The notes beneath the pieces are model-generated. The model saw only the letters and a program-made list of their open reading frames with translations. It was not told where the DNA came from and did no database searches. A stretch of 64,000 nt of DNA from Gammaproteobacteria bacterium (GTDB taxonomy: Bacteria > Pseudomonadota > Gammaproteobacteria > Steroidobacterales > Steroidobacteraceae), in the NCBI GenBank assembly GCA_947455595.1, contig CANGOP010000003.1, positions 62,001-126,000 of the forward strand, given 5' to 3'. Position 1 is the stretch's first letter, and each line of letters opens with the position of its first letter. Positions 55,262-63,568 of this stretch are shown in pieces. The position numbers and the translations under genes are program-made.

Positions 55262-56986
55262 ATGTCTACCACACGCACTGCCTGGAGCACGGCAAGCCGA
55301 GGCGCACCCTCCCGCTTTGACCTGATCGCGCTCATCCTCGTCATTGGCCTCCTGGCCTTCCTTGCCGCTACCAGCAAGGGGGTTCTGGCGCCGATTACGT
55401 CCTTGGATTCGAGCCCCGTCTCGCTGAACCCGTGGATGCTGCCCGGTTACGTGGCGCGAACCACCTTGCGGATGCTCGCAGGCCTGTCCTTGTCCTTGCT
55501 GTTTACCTTTACGTACGCGACTTGGGCGGCTAAAAGTCCACGCGCTGGGCGCATCCTGATTCCAGTCTTGGACGTCCTACAGTCCGTACCCATCCTCGGA
55601 TTCATCTCCGTCACCGTGGTGTTTTTCATGTCGCTGGCGCCCGGTCGGGTGCTGGGGGCGGAGTTCGCCGCCGTGTTTGCCATTTTCACGAGCCAAGCGT
55701 GGAACATGGCCTTCAGCTTTTATCAAAGCCTGCGGACGGTTCCCGCAGAGTTGATAGAGGCTTCGCGTAGCTTCCGCCTCTCTGGCTGGTCACGCTTCTG
55801 GCGCTTGGAAGTCCCGTTCGGGATGCCGCCCCTCGTCTGGAACATGATGATGTCCATGTCGGGAGGATGGTTCTTCGTGGTGGCTTCGGAGGCCATCAGT
55901 GTTGGCCCGACCACGGTAACTTTGCCTGGGATCGGCGCCTATATTGACCTCGCCATCCGCCAAAAGGACCTACACGCCGTCGGTTATGCCATTTTGGCGA
56001 TGCTCGCTGTCATCCTCGTTTACGACCAATTGCTTTTCCGACCGCTCGTAGCGTGGTCCGACCGGTTCCGTTTCGAATCCGAACCCGGCGCGCCTGTTCC
56101 CAGCTCTTGGGTATTGGATGCTTTGGCGGGTAGCCGACTGATTGCACGCGCGCTACGCCGGCTGCGTGGCTTCGGGCGCATGCTCGGTGCAGCCGTGCGC
56201 CTTCGTCCCGGCGCGCAATCCGTCGATACGGCGGTGAATGCTGAGAATCTCGACCGCATTGCCACCACCATCGTTGCGCTGCTATTGGCACTTGCCATCT
56301 GGCAGGCCGTGCGATTCTTGGCCCCCGAACTTGGCTGGCATGACATCGGCACCACGTTGGGTCTGGGCGCTCTAACGGCGATTCGGGTCTTCATCCTGAT
56401 CGCCTTGGCCAGTTGCGTCTGGGTACCTGTGGGCATTTATGTAGGCCTGCGGCCCAAAGTCGCCCGAGTCGTACAGCCAATCGCCCAGTTTCTCGCCGCC
56501 TTCCCGGCCAATCTGCTCTTTCCCGTAGCGGTCGCCGCGATTGTTACGTTCAAGCTCAACGCCAATATTTGGCTCAGTCCGTTGATGATCCTCGGTACGC
56601 AGTGGTACATCCTGTTTAATGTCATCGCCGGCGCATCTGCCATGCCGGGCGAGATGCGCCACGTCTCGAACAACTTTCACGTCAGAGGCTGGTTGTGGTG
56701 GCGCAAGATCGGCTTGCCGGCAGTGATGCCGTTCTACGTCACCGGTGCAATCACCGCTTCCGGTGGATCTTGGAATGCTGCGATCGTCGCTGAGGTCGCC
56801 AGCTGGGGTGACGAGCACCTGTCGGCAACCGGTCTTGGCAGCTACATTGCGACGGCCACCAGCGACGGCAATTTTCACCGCATTGTGCTGGGTGTGGTGA
56901 CCATGAGTCTGTACGTCCTGTTGATTAACCGGCTCCTCTGGCGCCCCCTTTACTACTACGCGGAACGCAAGTTCCGCCTATCGTGA
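55262..56986 (+). CDS. ABC importer permease with two fused permease domains
   Basis: A 574-residue protein with two binding-protein-dependent permease domains in one chain, each with an EAA-type loop. These are VPAELIEASRSFRLSGWSRF (~180) and AMPGEMRHVSNNFHVRGW (~482), each followed by a long helix set. The family is NitT/TauT (nitrate, sulfonate, bicarbonate); normally two copies of a single-domain permease dimerise. ATG 55262 is chosen over an upstream in-frame start because the preceding codons look non-coding. The ATPase gene follows after four bases. No substrate-binding protein gene is nearby. Confidence 0.88.
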   Translation: MSTTRTAWSTASRGAPSRFDLIALILVIGLLAFLAATSKGVLAPITSLDSSPVSLNPWMLPGYVARTTLRMLAGLSLSLLFTFTYATWAAKSPRAGRILIPVLDVLQSVPILGFISVTVVFFMSLAPGRVLGAEFAAVFAIFTSQAWNMAFSFYQSLRTVPAELIEASRSFRLSGWSRFWRLEVPFGMPPLVWNMMMSMSGGWFFVVASEAISVGPTTVTLPGIGAYIDLAIRQKDLHAVGYAILAMLAVILVYDQLLFRPLVAWSDRFRFESEPGAPVPSSWVLDALAGSRLIARALRRLRGFGRMLGAAVRLRPGAQSVDTAVNAENLDRIATTIVALLLALAIWQAVRFLAPELGWHDIGTTLGLGALTAIRVFILIALASCVWVPVGIYVGLRPKVARVVQPIAQFLAAFPANLLFPVAVAAIVTFKLNANIWLSPLMILGTQWYILFNVIAGASAMPGEMRHVSNNFHVRGWLWWRKIGLPAVMPFYVTGAITASGGSWNAAIVAEVASWGDEHLSATGLGSYIATATSDGNFHRIVLGVVTMSLYVLLINRLLWRPLYYYAERKFRLS

Positions 56987-56990
56987 TGCC

Positions 56991-58313
56991 ATGAACGCCC
57001 AACCAAAGATGAATGCTGACACGCAGCCACTCCTCGACGTCGTGCACGCCCGTAAGTCCTTCACCAAAGGTGACGGCGGCGAATTGCTGGTACTCGAAGA
57101 TGTGAATCTGACGGTCCGTCCCGGCGAGGTCGTGGGTTTGCTCGGCCGCTCGGGCTCCGGCAAATCGACCCTTCTGCGGCTGATCGCCGGCTTGTCAAAG
57201 CCCTCCGGCGGCAAGGTGAATTACCTCGGGACCCCGGTGACGGGTCCGGCAGAAGGTATTTCCATGGTGTTTCAAAGCTTTGCTTTGTTCCCATGGCTGA
57301 CGGTCTATGAAAACGTTGCGCTCGGTCTTGAGGCGATGCATGTGGCCCGGGATGAGATTCGCCGGCGTTCTCTGGCGGCGATCGACCTCATTGGTCTAGA
57401 CGGCTTCGAATCCGCGTACCCGCGTGAGTTGTCTGGCGGTATGCGTCAGCGCGTCGGCTTTGCCCGAGCACTGGTGGTACATCCGAACATCTTGCTGATG
57501 GACGAGCCGTTTTCTGCGCTCGACGTTCTGACAGCCGAGACCCTCCGAACCGACTTTTTGGAGCTGTGGAGCGACGGGCGCATGCCCATCAAGGGGGTCA
57601 TTCTCGTCACCCACAACATCGAAGAAGCGGTGCAGATGTGCGACCGTATTCTCGTGTTCGCCACGAATCCTGGTCGAATCGTCTCCGAAATTCAGGTGAC
57701 CATTCCACGCCCCAGGGACCGTAATGACCCCGCGTTCGCCGGTCTCGTCGAACAAATCTACGTGGAAATGACCGCGAAGAAGGGTCGCACCACGACACGG
57801 ATATCGCCCGCAGGCGGCAGCGGCATCGACATGATCCTGCCGCGAGTCTCGTCAAACATCCTCGCGGGTCTTCTCGAAACCGTCGCGGCGCCGCCGTTCT
57901 CCGGTCGAGCTGACTTGCCTGAAATCGCATCGGAACTCACGCTCGAAATTGACGAACTCTTCCCGGCCGCCGAAACGTTGCAGATGCTCCGCTTTGCTGA
58001 AATCGAAGGCGGCGACATTCACTTGCTGCCCGAAGGCATCGCGTTCGCGGACGCGGAAGTCGACGAACGTAAGCGGCTCTTCGCGCGGCACTTGTTGGCT
58101 TACGTACCGCTGGCCGCTCACGTGCGTCGAGTGCTCGACGAGCGCCGCACCCACGCTGCGCCCTCCAGTCGCTTTCTTGACGAGCTGGAAGACCACATGT
58201 CGCCCGAGGTTGCCGAGGAGACGCTGCGCGCGTTGGTGAGCTGGGCTCGTTACGCGGAAATTTTCGCGTATGACGACGAAACTGGGCAATTCAGTCTCGA
58301 AAACCCGACCTGA
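56991..58313 (+). CDS. NitT/TauT-type ABC ATPase with C-terminal AAA-associated domain
   Basis: A 440-residue protein. The ATPase domain (~1-260) has Walker A LLGRSGSGKSTLLRL, Q-loop MVFQSFALFPWLTV, signature LSGGMRQRVGF, Walker B ILLMDEPFSALD and the switch His in LVTHNIEEAVQMC. The C-terminal ~170 residues resemble the AAA-associated domain (PF09821), with DELFPAAETLQMLRF and LLPEGIAFADAEVDERKRLF, which occurs on such ATPases and may sense ligand or regulate activity. It is coupled to the double permease. Substrate unknown; an inorganic anion or a small organic ion is typical of the family. Confidence 0.88.
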   Translation: MNAQPKMNADTQPLLDVVHARKSFTKGDGGELLVLEDVNLTVRPGEVVGLLGRSGSGKSTLLRLIAGLSKPSGGKVNYLGTPVTGPAEGISMVFQSFALFPWLTVYENVALGLEAMHVARDEIRRRSLAAIDLIGLDGFESAYPRELSGGMRQRVGFARALVVHPNILLMDEPFSALDVLTAETLRTDFLELWSDGRMPIKGVILVTHNIEEAVQMCDRILVFATNPGRIVSEIQVTIPRPRDRNDPAFAGLVEQIYVEMTAKKGRTTTRISPAGGSGIDMILPRVSSNILAGLLETVAAPPFSGRADLPEIASELTLEIDELFPAAETLQMLRFAEIEGGDIHLLPEGIAFADAEVDERKRLFARHLLAYVPLAAHVRRVLDERRTHAAPSSRFLDELEDHMSPEVAEETLRALVSWARYAEIFAYDDETGQFSLENPT

Positions 58314-58320
58314 ACTCGCT

Positions 58321-59400
58321 TCACAGCAGCCCCAATTGGCCGCCAACGGTGGGGCGTCGAAACGCCTTTGTGTCAAGATCGGGTGGATCGCCGGTTTCGT
58401 AGCCTAAACGCTTGATGGCGAGGTCAAATCGTTGACGCAGCAGAGCTGCGTATTGGCCGCTGCCACGCTGGCGCTGGTGAAAGTTCGCATCGTATGTCTG
58501 ACCGTGGTGTGCGCCTTGCAGCATCGCAAACACCGCATGGGCACGATGCGGATGGTGGGCCTCCAGCCATTCTCGCATCAGCGGTTCGACCTCTAGCGGC
58601 AACCGCAGCAGAATCCAGCCAGCACGCGTCGCGCCGGCCTGTCGCGCTTCGTGGAGAATATTTTCCAGCTCATGATCTGTCAGCTTCGGGATCACCGGCG
58701 CCACCATGACCGATACGGGTACTCCGGCATCGGCTAACAACCGCATCGCCCGCAGACGGGCGTGCGCGGACGCCGCACGCGGCTCCAGTGTTCTTTTCAT
58801 GCGGTCGTCTAGGGTGGTGAGGCTAAACGCCACGCGAGTGAGTCGTTTGCGAGCTAACTCAGCTAGGACATCCACGTCGCGCTCGATGAGTGCGCCTTTG
58901 GTGAGGACCGTCACCGGGTGCCGGTAGTGCAGAAAGCGCTCCAGCAGTGCGCGGGTAAGCCCGAGGCGGCGCTCGACCGGCTGATAGGGGTCGGTATTGG
59001 CGCCCAGGTGGATGATCCGCGGGCGGTACGTCCGGCGGGCCAACTCCTCGTCGAGTAGTCGCACTGCATCAGGCTTCCAGTAAATCTCAGATTCGAAATC
59101 AAGCCCAGCCGACATTCCCAGTCGCGTGTGGCTAGGCCGCGCGAAACAGTAGATACATCCATGCTCGCAACCACGATACGGATTGATGGATTGCTCAAAC
59201 GGTACGTCCGGTGATTGGTTACGCGAAATGATGCTGCGCGCAGCCTCACGGTGCAGTCGGGTGGGTCGGCGCACGCTGCCGATGGCCGTTGCATCGGGAT
59301 CCTCCTGACGGTACGCGGGGTCTTTCTGACGCGCGAGATAACGCGATGGCGCATTCGACATCGCGGCCCGACTTGGAATGGGGGATTTGGGCGGAAGCAT
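58321..59400 (-). CDS. PA0069 family radical SAM protein (SplB-like)
   Basis: A 359-residue radical SAM protein with the cluster motif NPYRGCEHGCIYCFARPSH (Cys ~77, 81 and 84) and a SPL-like core (LGANTDPYQPVERRLGLTR, PVTVLTKGALIERD). It belongs to the PA0069/COG1533 group, related to spore photoproduct lyase but without demonstrated photoproduct activity. The ATG at 59400 lies only seven bases from a LexA box; an internal ATG 13 codons later (SNAPSRYLARQ) may be the true start. The SOS box strongly suggests a role after DNA damage. Confidence 0.88.
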   Translation of the reverse strand: MLPPKSPIPSRAAMSNAPSRYLARQKDPAYRQEDPDATAIGSVRRPTRLHREAARSIISRNQSPDVPFEQSINPYRGCEHGCIYCFARPSHTRLGMSAGLDFESEIYWKPDAVRLLDEELARRTYRPRIIHLGANTDPYQPVERRLGLTRALLERFLHYRHPVTVLTKGALIERDVDVLAELARKRLTRVAFSLTTLDDRMKRTLEPRAASAHARLRAMRLLADAGVPVSVMVAPVIPKLTDHELENILHEARQAGATRAGWILLRLPLEVEPLMREWLEAHHPHRAHAVFAMLQGAHHGQTYDANFHQRQRGSGQYAALLRQRFDLAIKRLGYETGDPPDLDTKAFRRPTVGGQLGLL

Positions 59401-59407
59401 AAGAGAA

Positions 59408-59423
59408 CTGTATATTTATACAG
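59408..59423. promoter_or_regulatory. LexA (SOS) box of the radical SAM gene
   Basis: CTGTATATTTATACAG fits the LexA consensus CTGT-N8-ACAG with the favoured alternating AT core, and the flanking bases continue the symmetry (GAACTG...CAGTTC). It lies between the MFS stop and the radical SAM ATG. Confidence 0.9.
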
Positions 59424-59440
59424 TTCACCAGACGCGTCAA
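59413..59440 (-). promoter_or_regulatory. Predicted SOS-controlled promoter of the radical SAM gene
   Basis: On the minus strand TTGACG (59440-59435) and TAAATA (59418-59413) are 16 bases apart. The -35 overlaps the MFS stop codon and the -10 lies inside the LexA box, so LexA binding would block polymerase directly. Confidence 0.55.
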
Positions 59441-60654
59441 TGCTGCGCGAACCGGTCGAGTTTGCGCAAAGCTGGAAACAGAACCACCCAGATCGCCACC
59501 ACCATCAATGTCATGGCGCCGCCAACCACCACAGCGGGGACCAAACCCCACCATGCTGCCGTGAGACCCGACTCAAACTCACCCAACTCGTTAGAGGCGC
59601 CGATGAACATTGAACTCACCGCACCCACTCGCCCTCTCATCTCGTCAGGCGTTTCCAATTGGACCAGCAAATGCCGAACAAAGACGCTGACCATGTCGGC
59701 CGCACCCAACACGGCAAGCGCACACATGGAAACCGTGAAGCTTCGCGATAGACCAAAGACGATCGTGGCCAATCCGAAGATCGCCACACCAGCAAACATC
59801 GCGAAGCCTGCCCGCTGACGAATGGGGCGAAGTGTCAACCAGGCGCCCATCAGCGCAGCGCCCATACCCGGCGCCGCACGCAGCCAGCCCAGCCCCTGTG
59901 GACCGACCTGCAGAATATCGGTCGCATAGGCTGGCAGCAGCGCGACTGCTCCACCAAACAGCACGGCGAAAAGATCAAGACTGATGGCACCCAAGACCGG
60001 TCGCCGACGCCACACGAAGGCGAGCCCCTCACCGACAGAGCGCAACGTTGCACCACGGTCAGAGCGCGTCTGAGGCGGCGAGGCCATCGCCAGCACCGCC
60101 GATAGGCCCGCCGCCATCATGACGGCCGTGATGGCATAGGCAATGGCGGGGCCGAAGCCGGCATACACGTAGCCGCCAACGGCAGGGCCCACGATAGTGG
60201 TGAACTGCCAGAGCGAAGAATTCAACGCGACAGCGCTTGCGAACTGGTCCCGTGCAACGAGATTGGGCATCACCGCCTGTGCTGCCGGTGACATCACCGC
60301 TCGCGCGATCCCAAAAGGAGCCATAACGGCAAAGATCGGCCATGCGCTCGTTAAGCCACGGACCGAAAAGACCACTAAGGCAATGGAGCAAGCCAGTTCC
60401 AATAGCAGGCAAGCGGCCATGATGAGTCGGCGGTCAACTCGATCGGCTAATTGGCCTGCGGGCAGCACGCACAACAAAAAGGGCAGAAACTGCGAAAGTC
60501 CGACCAAGCCCAGATCCAACGGCTTGTGCGTCAGCCCGTATACTTGCGCGCCAACAGCAACCGTCTGGATTTGCGCCGCAAGCAAGGTGGGGACCCGGCT
60601 TGCCAGATAAAGCGCGAATGAACGTTCTCGCAGCAGCGTTCGCAGGGCCGTCAC
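59437..60654 (-). CDS. MFS transporter (EntS-like exporter group)
   Basis: A 405-residue, twelve-helix major facilitator. It starts VTALRTLLRERSFALYLASRV and has LCVLPAGQLADRVDRRLIM (signature loop 2-3) and FVRHLLVQLETPDEMRGRVGAV, a motif seen in the MFS_3/EntS subgroup that exports enterobactin and similar compounds. The GTG start overlaps the hydrolase stop (TTGTGA), coupling it to the alpha/beta hydrolase. A siderophore link is not otherwise supported: no biosynthetic genes are nearby. Confidence 0.87.
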   Translation of the reverse strand: MTALRTLLRERSFALYLASRVPTLLAAQIQTVAVGAQVYGLTHKPLDLGLVGLSQFLPFLLCVLPAGQLADRVDRRLIMAACLLLELACSIALVVFSVRGLTSAWPIFAVMAPFGIARAVMSPAAQAVMPNLVARDQFASAVALNSSLWQFTTIVGPAVGGYVYAGFGPAIAYAITAVMMAAGLSAVLAMASPPQTRSDRGATLRSVGEGLAFVWRRRPVLGAISLDLFAVLFGGAVALLPAYATDILQVGPQGLGWLRAAPGMGAALMGAWLTLRPIRQRAGFAMFAGVAIFGLATIVFGLSRSFTVSMCALAVLGAADMVSVFVRHLLVQLETPDEMRGRVGAVSSMFIGASNELGEFESGLTAAWWGLVPAVVVGGAMTLMVVAIWVVLFPALRKLDRFAQH

Positions 60655-61532
60655 AACGCGACGCCCAAGAAGTCTTCGATCAACGGGGCGAGTGTTTCCG
60701 GCTCCTCGTGATGCATCATGTGACCGGCCTGAGGCAGCATGTGGACCTGCAACCGCGGGTAGATACCCTCGTAAGCACCCGGTTCGCCCTCCGCGGCCAG
60801 CGCGCGGCGGATGTCGGACTGACCACCCAGCACAAGCAATGTCGGCGCAGTCGTTGCCGCCCAACAGGACTCGGTCGCTTCCCTTGAGTAGAGAATGGGA
60901 TTCACCCGTTTATGGGCTGGATCCCAACGCACCGTATAACCGCCCTCACAGGGGGTGAGCCACAGCGCTGCGATGAACTGGGCGCGATCTTCAGGCAGTC
61001 GTGGGTTACGCCGCCGCAGTAAACGTGCGAAGTGTTCTATCGATTCGTACACATTGAATGCCATGGGCTCGCGTAACTCATCGAGCCACCGCCGGTAGCG
61101 CGCCGGCGCCTCTTCGGGCCGCGTTCTCGGCAGACCAATACCTTCGAGATTGACCAATCGCGAGACACGTTCAGGTCGAATACCCGCGTACAGGGATGCG
61201 ATGTTGCCGCCCATACTGTGTCCGATCAGATCGGCAGGCTGATCAGGGGAAACGATATCCAGCAAGGCATCTAGGTCCGCTAGGTAGTCCGCGAACCAAT
61301 AGGCCGGACCGGTCCAATCGGAGCCTCCAAAGCCACGCCAGTCGGGCGCGATCCAATGACGGCTCGTCGCGAAGGAATCGACGAGAAACTGGAAGGTTTC
61401 CCCACTGTCGCCCCAGCCATGCAAGAGCACGACCGGTAGGCTCTGGGGATCTCCCCAACGCGTTATGCGATGCGCAACACCACGCAACGTGAGCGTCGAA
61501 TAGTGCGGCGCCCTAAGGGGTAGATAATTCAT
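60651..61532 (-). CDS. Alpha/beta hydrolase
   Basis: A 293-residue alpha/beta hydrolase with oxyanion motif LLHGWGDSGE, nucleophile Ser106 in IGHSMGGNIA, the late acid in VLGGQSDIR and catalytic His in LPQAGHMMHHEEP. It has a cap domain around 150-210 like epoxide hydrolase or lipase relatives, and no signal peptide. The substrate is unknown. It is coupled to the MFS gene downstream, and a strong hairpin separates it from the histone-like gene upstream. Confidence 0.87.
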   Translation of the reverse strand: MNYLPLRAPHYSTLTLRGVAHRITRWGDPQSLPVVLLHGWGDSGETFQFLVDSFATSRHWIAPDWRGFGGSDWTGPAYWFADYLADLDALLDIVSPDQPADLIGHSMGGNIASLYAGIRPERVSRLVNLEGIGLPRTRPEEAPARYRRWLDELREPMAFNVYESIEHFARLLRRRNPRLPEDRAQFIAALWLTPCEGGYTVRWDPAHKRVNPILYSREATESCWAATTAPTLLVLGGQSDIRRALAAEGEPGAYEGIYPRLQVHMLPQAGHMMHHEEPETLAPLIEDFLGVAL

Positions 61533-61580
61533 GAGGGGGTCGTTGACGCGCGAATGCGCGAAAGTGGGCCCAAACGGGCC

Positions 61581-61615
61581 CGTCGGACGACCGGAGAATT
61601 TCCGGTCGTCCGACG
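61581..61615 (-). terminator. Strong hairpin after the histone-H1-like gene
   Basis: A perfect 15-bp inverted repeat (arms 61581-61595 and 61601-61615, five-base loop) begins eight bases past the gene's stop. A second small repeat, GGGCCC-AAAC-GGGCCC at 61566-61581, adjoins it. T residues are few, but the stem is very stable. Confidence 0.7.
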
Positions 61616-61622
61616 AACGTCG

Positions 61623-61877
61623 TCAGGCAGCAGGAGCCGCCGGTGCCGCTGCAGGCGCAGCCGGTGCCGCTTTTGGCTTCGCCTTACGCGCAGCCTTCTT
61701 GGCAGCCTTCTTCGCAGGCTTCTTGGCAGCCTTCTTCGCAGGCTTCTTAGCAGCCTTCTTTGCTACTTTCTTGGCAGCCTTTTTGGCGGGCTTCTTTACC
61801 GCCTTCTTGGCAACCTTCTTCGCGCTCTTCTTGGCCTTCTTTGCCGGGGCACTCTTGGCCTTCTTCTTCTTCGCCAT
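61623..61877 (-). CDS. Histone H1-like Lys/Ala-rich DNA-binding protein
   Basis: An 84-residue protein made almost wholly of Lys, Ala and Pro, with repeated KKPAKKAAKK units between ~28 and 66 and an Ala/Pro tail (APAAPAAAPAAPAA). It resembles bacterial H1-like proteins such as AlgP/BpH1 tails, which bind DNA through charge and may affect compaction or expression. The ATG at 61877 follows AGGAGC; an ATG 11 codons upstream has no such site. The DNA repeats make the copy number prone to slippage between strains. Confidence 0.83.
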   Translation of the reverse strand: MAKKKKAKSAPAKKAKKSAKKVAKKAVKKPAKKAAKKVAKKAAKKPAKKAAKKPAKKAAKKAARKAKPKAAPAAPAAAPAAPAA

Positions 61878-61973
61878 GACAGCTCCTGTCCATAAGGTTG
61901 ATACGGCCACGCATCAGCGCGCGTCCGTTGCGCGTAAGTTCACATCAATACGGCTGTTGTGCAAGAGGTACGT

Positions 61974-63491
61974 TCAGGTTCTCAGAAACATTTGGTATGC
62001 CGGGTTATCCGTCTCTTCGAAGAAATCGAAGCCGAGCTCGGCCACATGCGCCATGAATTTGTGGCTCGTATCAGCCGGAATTTGTATCCCGACAAGCACG
62101 CGACCGTGGTCAGACCCATGGTTTCGATAGTGGAAAAGGCTGATATTCCACTGATCTCCGATGGCGGTCAGAAAACGCAGCAAGGCGCCTGGACGCTCGG
62201 GAAACTCAAACCGAAACAATCGTTCGTCCTGCAGCCCGGGGGCACAACCGCCGACCATGTAGCGCACGTGCAGCTTGGCCATCTCGTTGTCGCTCATGTC
62301 GACCACTGGGAAGCCCGCTTCGGCGATCGTCCGATGGACCTGGCGACCCTCTTCGGCGCCGTGGCGTAGTCCAATGCCCACAAAAATCCGCGCCGCCGCT
62401 CCGTCGGTATACCGATAGTTAAATTCGGTCACAGATCGAGCACCCAAGAGCGCGCAGAAACGCATGAAACTGCCAGGTTTCTCCGGTATCTCCACAGCGT
62501 AGAGCGCTTCGCGTTGCTGGCCTAAATCCGCCCGCTCAGCAATATGCCGCAGGCGGTCGAAGTTCATATTGGCGCCGCAGTTGATCGTCACGTAAGTGCC
62601 GGGCGTGCGGGAATTTTGGTTGAGCCACTTTTTCAGACCGGCCACTGCCAAGCCCCCGGCCGGCTCGACGATCGATCGTGTGTCTTCAAAAATATCTTGG
62701 ATCGCCGCGCAGGTTTCATCGGTCGACACCAGCACGATCTCGTCGACATACTTGCGCACCAACCGGAAGGTCTCTTCGCCTACCCGCTTGACCGCCACGC
62801 CGTCAGCAAACAAGCCTACGCGCTCCAGCGTGACCCGCTCTCCGGCCAGTACGGAATCATGCATGCTGGCAGCGTCGATCGGCTCCACACCGATAATCCG
62901 AACTTCCGGGCGCAGCGATTTCACGTAGCTCGCGATCCCGGCGATCAACCCCCCGCCGCCAATCGGCACGAAAATAGCGTCGATGGGCCCGTTCAGCTGA
63001 CGCAGGATTTCCATCGCGATCGTACCTTGACCGGCGATCACGTCAGGATCATCGAAGGGGTGAATAAACGTGAGTCCGCGTTCCTCTGCCAATTGGCAGG
63101 CATGGGCGTAGGCGGCGTCATAGTCGTCGCCGACTAACTCAATCTGACCGCCTAATGCGCGCACCGCTTCCACCTTGATTTGCGGCGTCAGTCTCGGCAT
63201 CACGATCGTCGCGGGGATACCCCGGCGACCGGCGGAAAGTGCGACGCCCTGCGCATGATTACCGGCCGACGCACAAATCACGCCGCGAGCGGCCTCAGCT
63301 TCGGTCAGGTGGGCGATCCGGTTAGATGCCCCTCGCAGCTTGAAGGAGAAAACCGGCTGCAGGTCCTCTCGTTTGAAAAGGACACGCACGCCAAGCCTTG
63401 CCGACAGCCGTGACGCCAGCTCGAGCGGTGATTCAATTGCGACGTCGTAGACGCGCGCCTTAAGGATACGTTCAAGGTATTCGGAAGCCAT
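61974..63491 (-). CDS. ilvA: Threonine ammonia-lyase, biosynthetic
   Basis: A 505-residue threonine deaminase, normal for the biosynthetic IlvA. The PLP domain (~1-320) has the lysine in VFSFKLRGASNR (K51), SAGNHAQGVALSA, and the PLP phosphate loop VPIGGGGLIAGIA. Two ACT-like regulatory domains follow (EIPEKPGSFMRFCALLG and EFPERPGALLRFLTAIG), giving isoleucine feedback inhibition and valine activation. It makes 2-oxobutanoate for isoleucine synthesis in the cytoplasm. ATG 63491 is chosen because the family start MASEYLERIL follows. No leader peptide or attenuator was seen upstream. Confidence 0.96.
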   Translation of the reverse strand: MASEYLERILKARVYDVAIESPLELASRLSARLGVRVLFKREDLQPVFSFKLRGASNRIAHLTEAEAARGVICASAGNHAQGVALSAGRRGIPATIVMPRLTPQIKVEAVRALGGQIELVGDDYDAAYAHACQLAEERGLTFIHPFDDPDVIAGQGTIAMEILRQLNGPIDAIFVPIGGGGLIAGIASYVKSLRPEVRIIGVEPIDAASMHDSVLAGERVTLERVGLFADGVAVKRVGEETFRLVRKYVDEIVLVSTDETCAAIQDIFEDTRSIVEPAGGLAVAGLKKWLNQNSRTPGTYVTINCGANMNFDRLRHIAERADLGQQREALYAVEIPEKPGSFMRFCALLGARSVTEFNYRYTDGAAARIFVGIGLRHGAEEGRQVHRTIAEAGFPVVDMSDNEMAKLHVRYMVGGCAPGLQDERLFRFEFPERPGALLRFLTAIGDQWNISLFHYRNHGSDHGRVLVGIQIPADTSHKFMAHVAELGFDFFEETDNPAYQMFLRT

Positions 63492-63568
63492 GGGCGAATC
63501 TTGCGGGGAAGTTGTGCGCTGCCGCAACCCGACCCGACAAAGAATTTGCGTTCCGGCACCTTGACCGC

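Noticed and set aside
59437-60654. MFS protein as part of a siderophore export system
   Set aside because: Only subfamily resemblance supports it; no siderophore synthesis or iron-uptake genes adjoin it.
61690-61860. Repeated units that could suggest a CRISPR-like or satellite array
   Set aside because: The repeats are contiguous, imperfect and in frame, encoding Lys/Ala/Pro repeats; there are no spacers and no cas genes.
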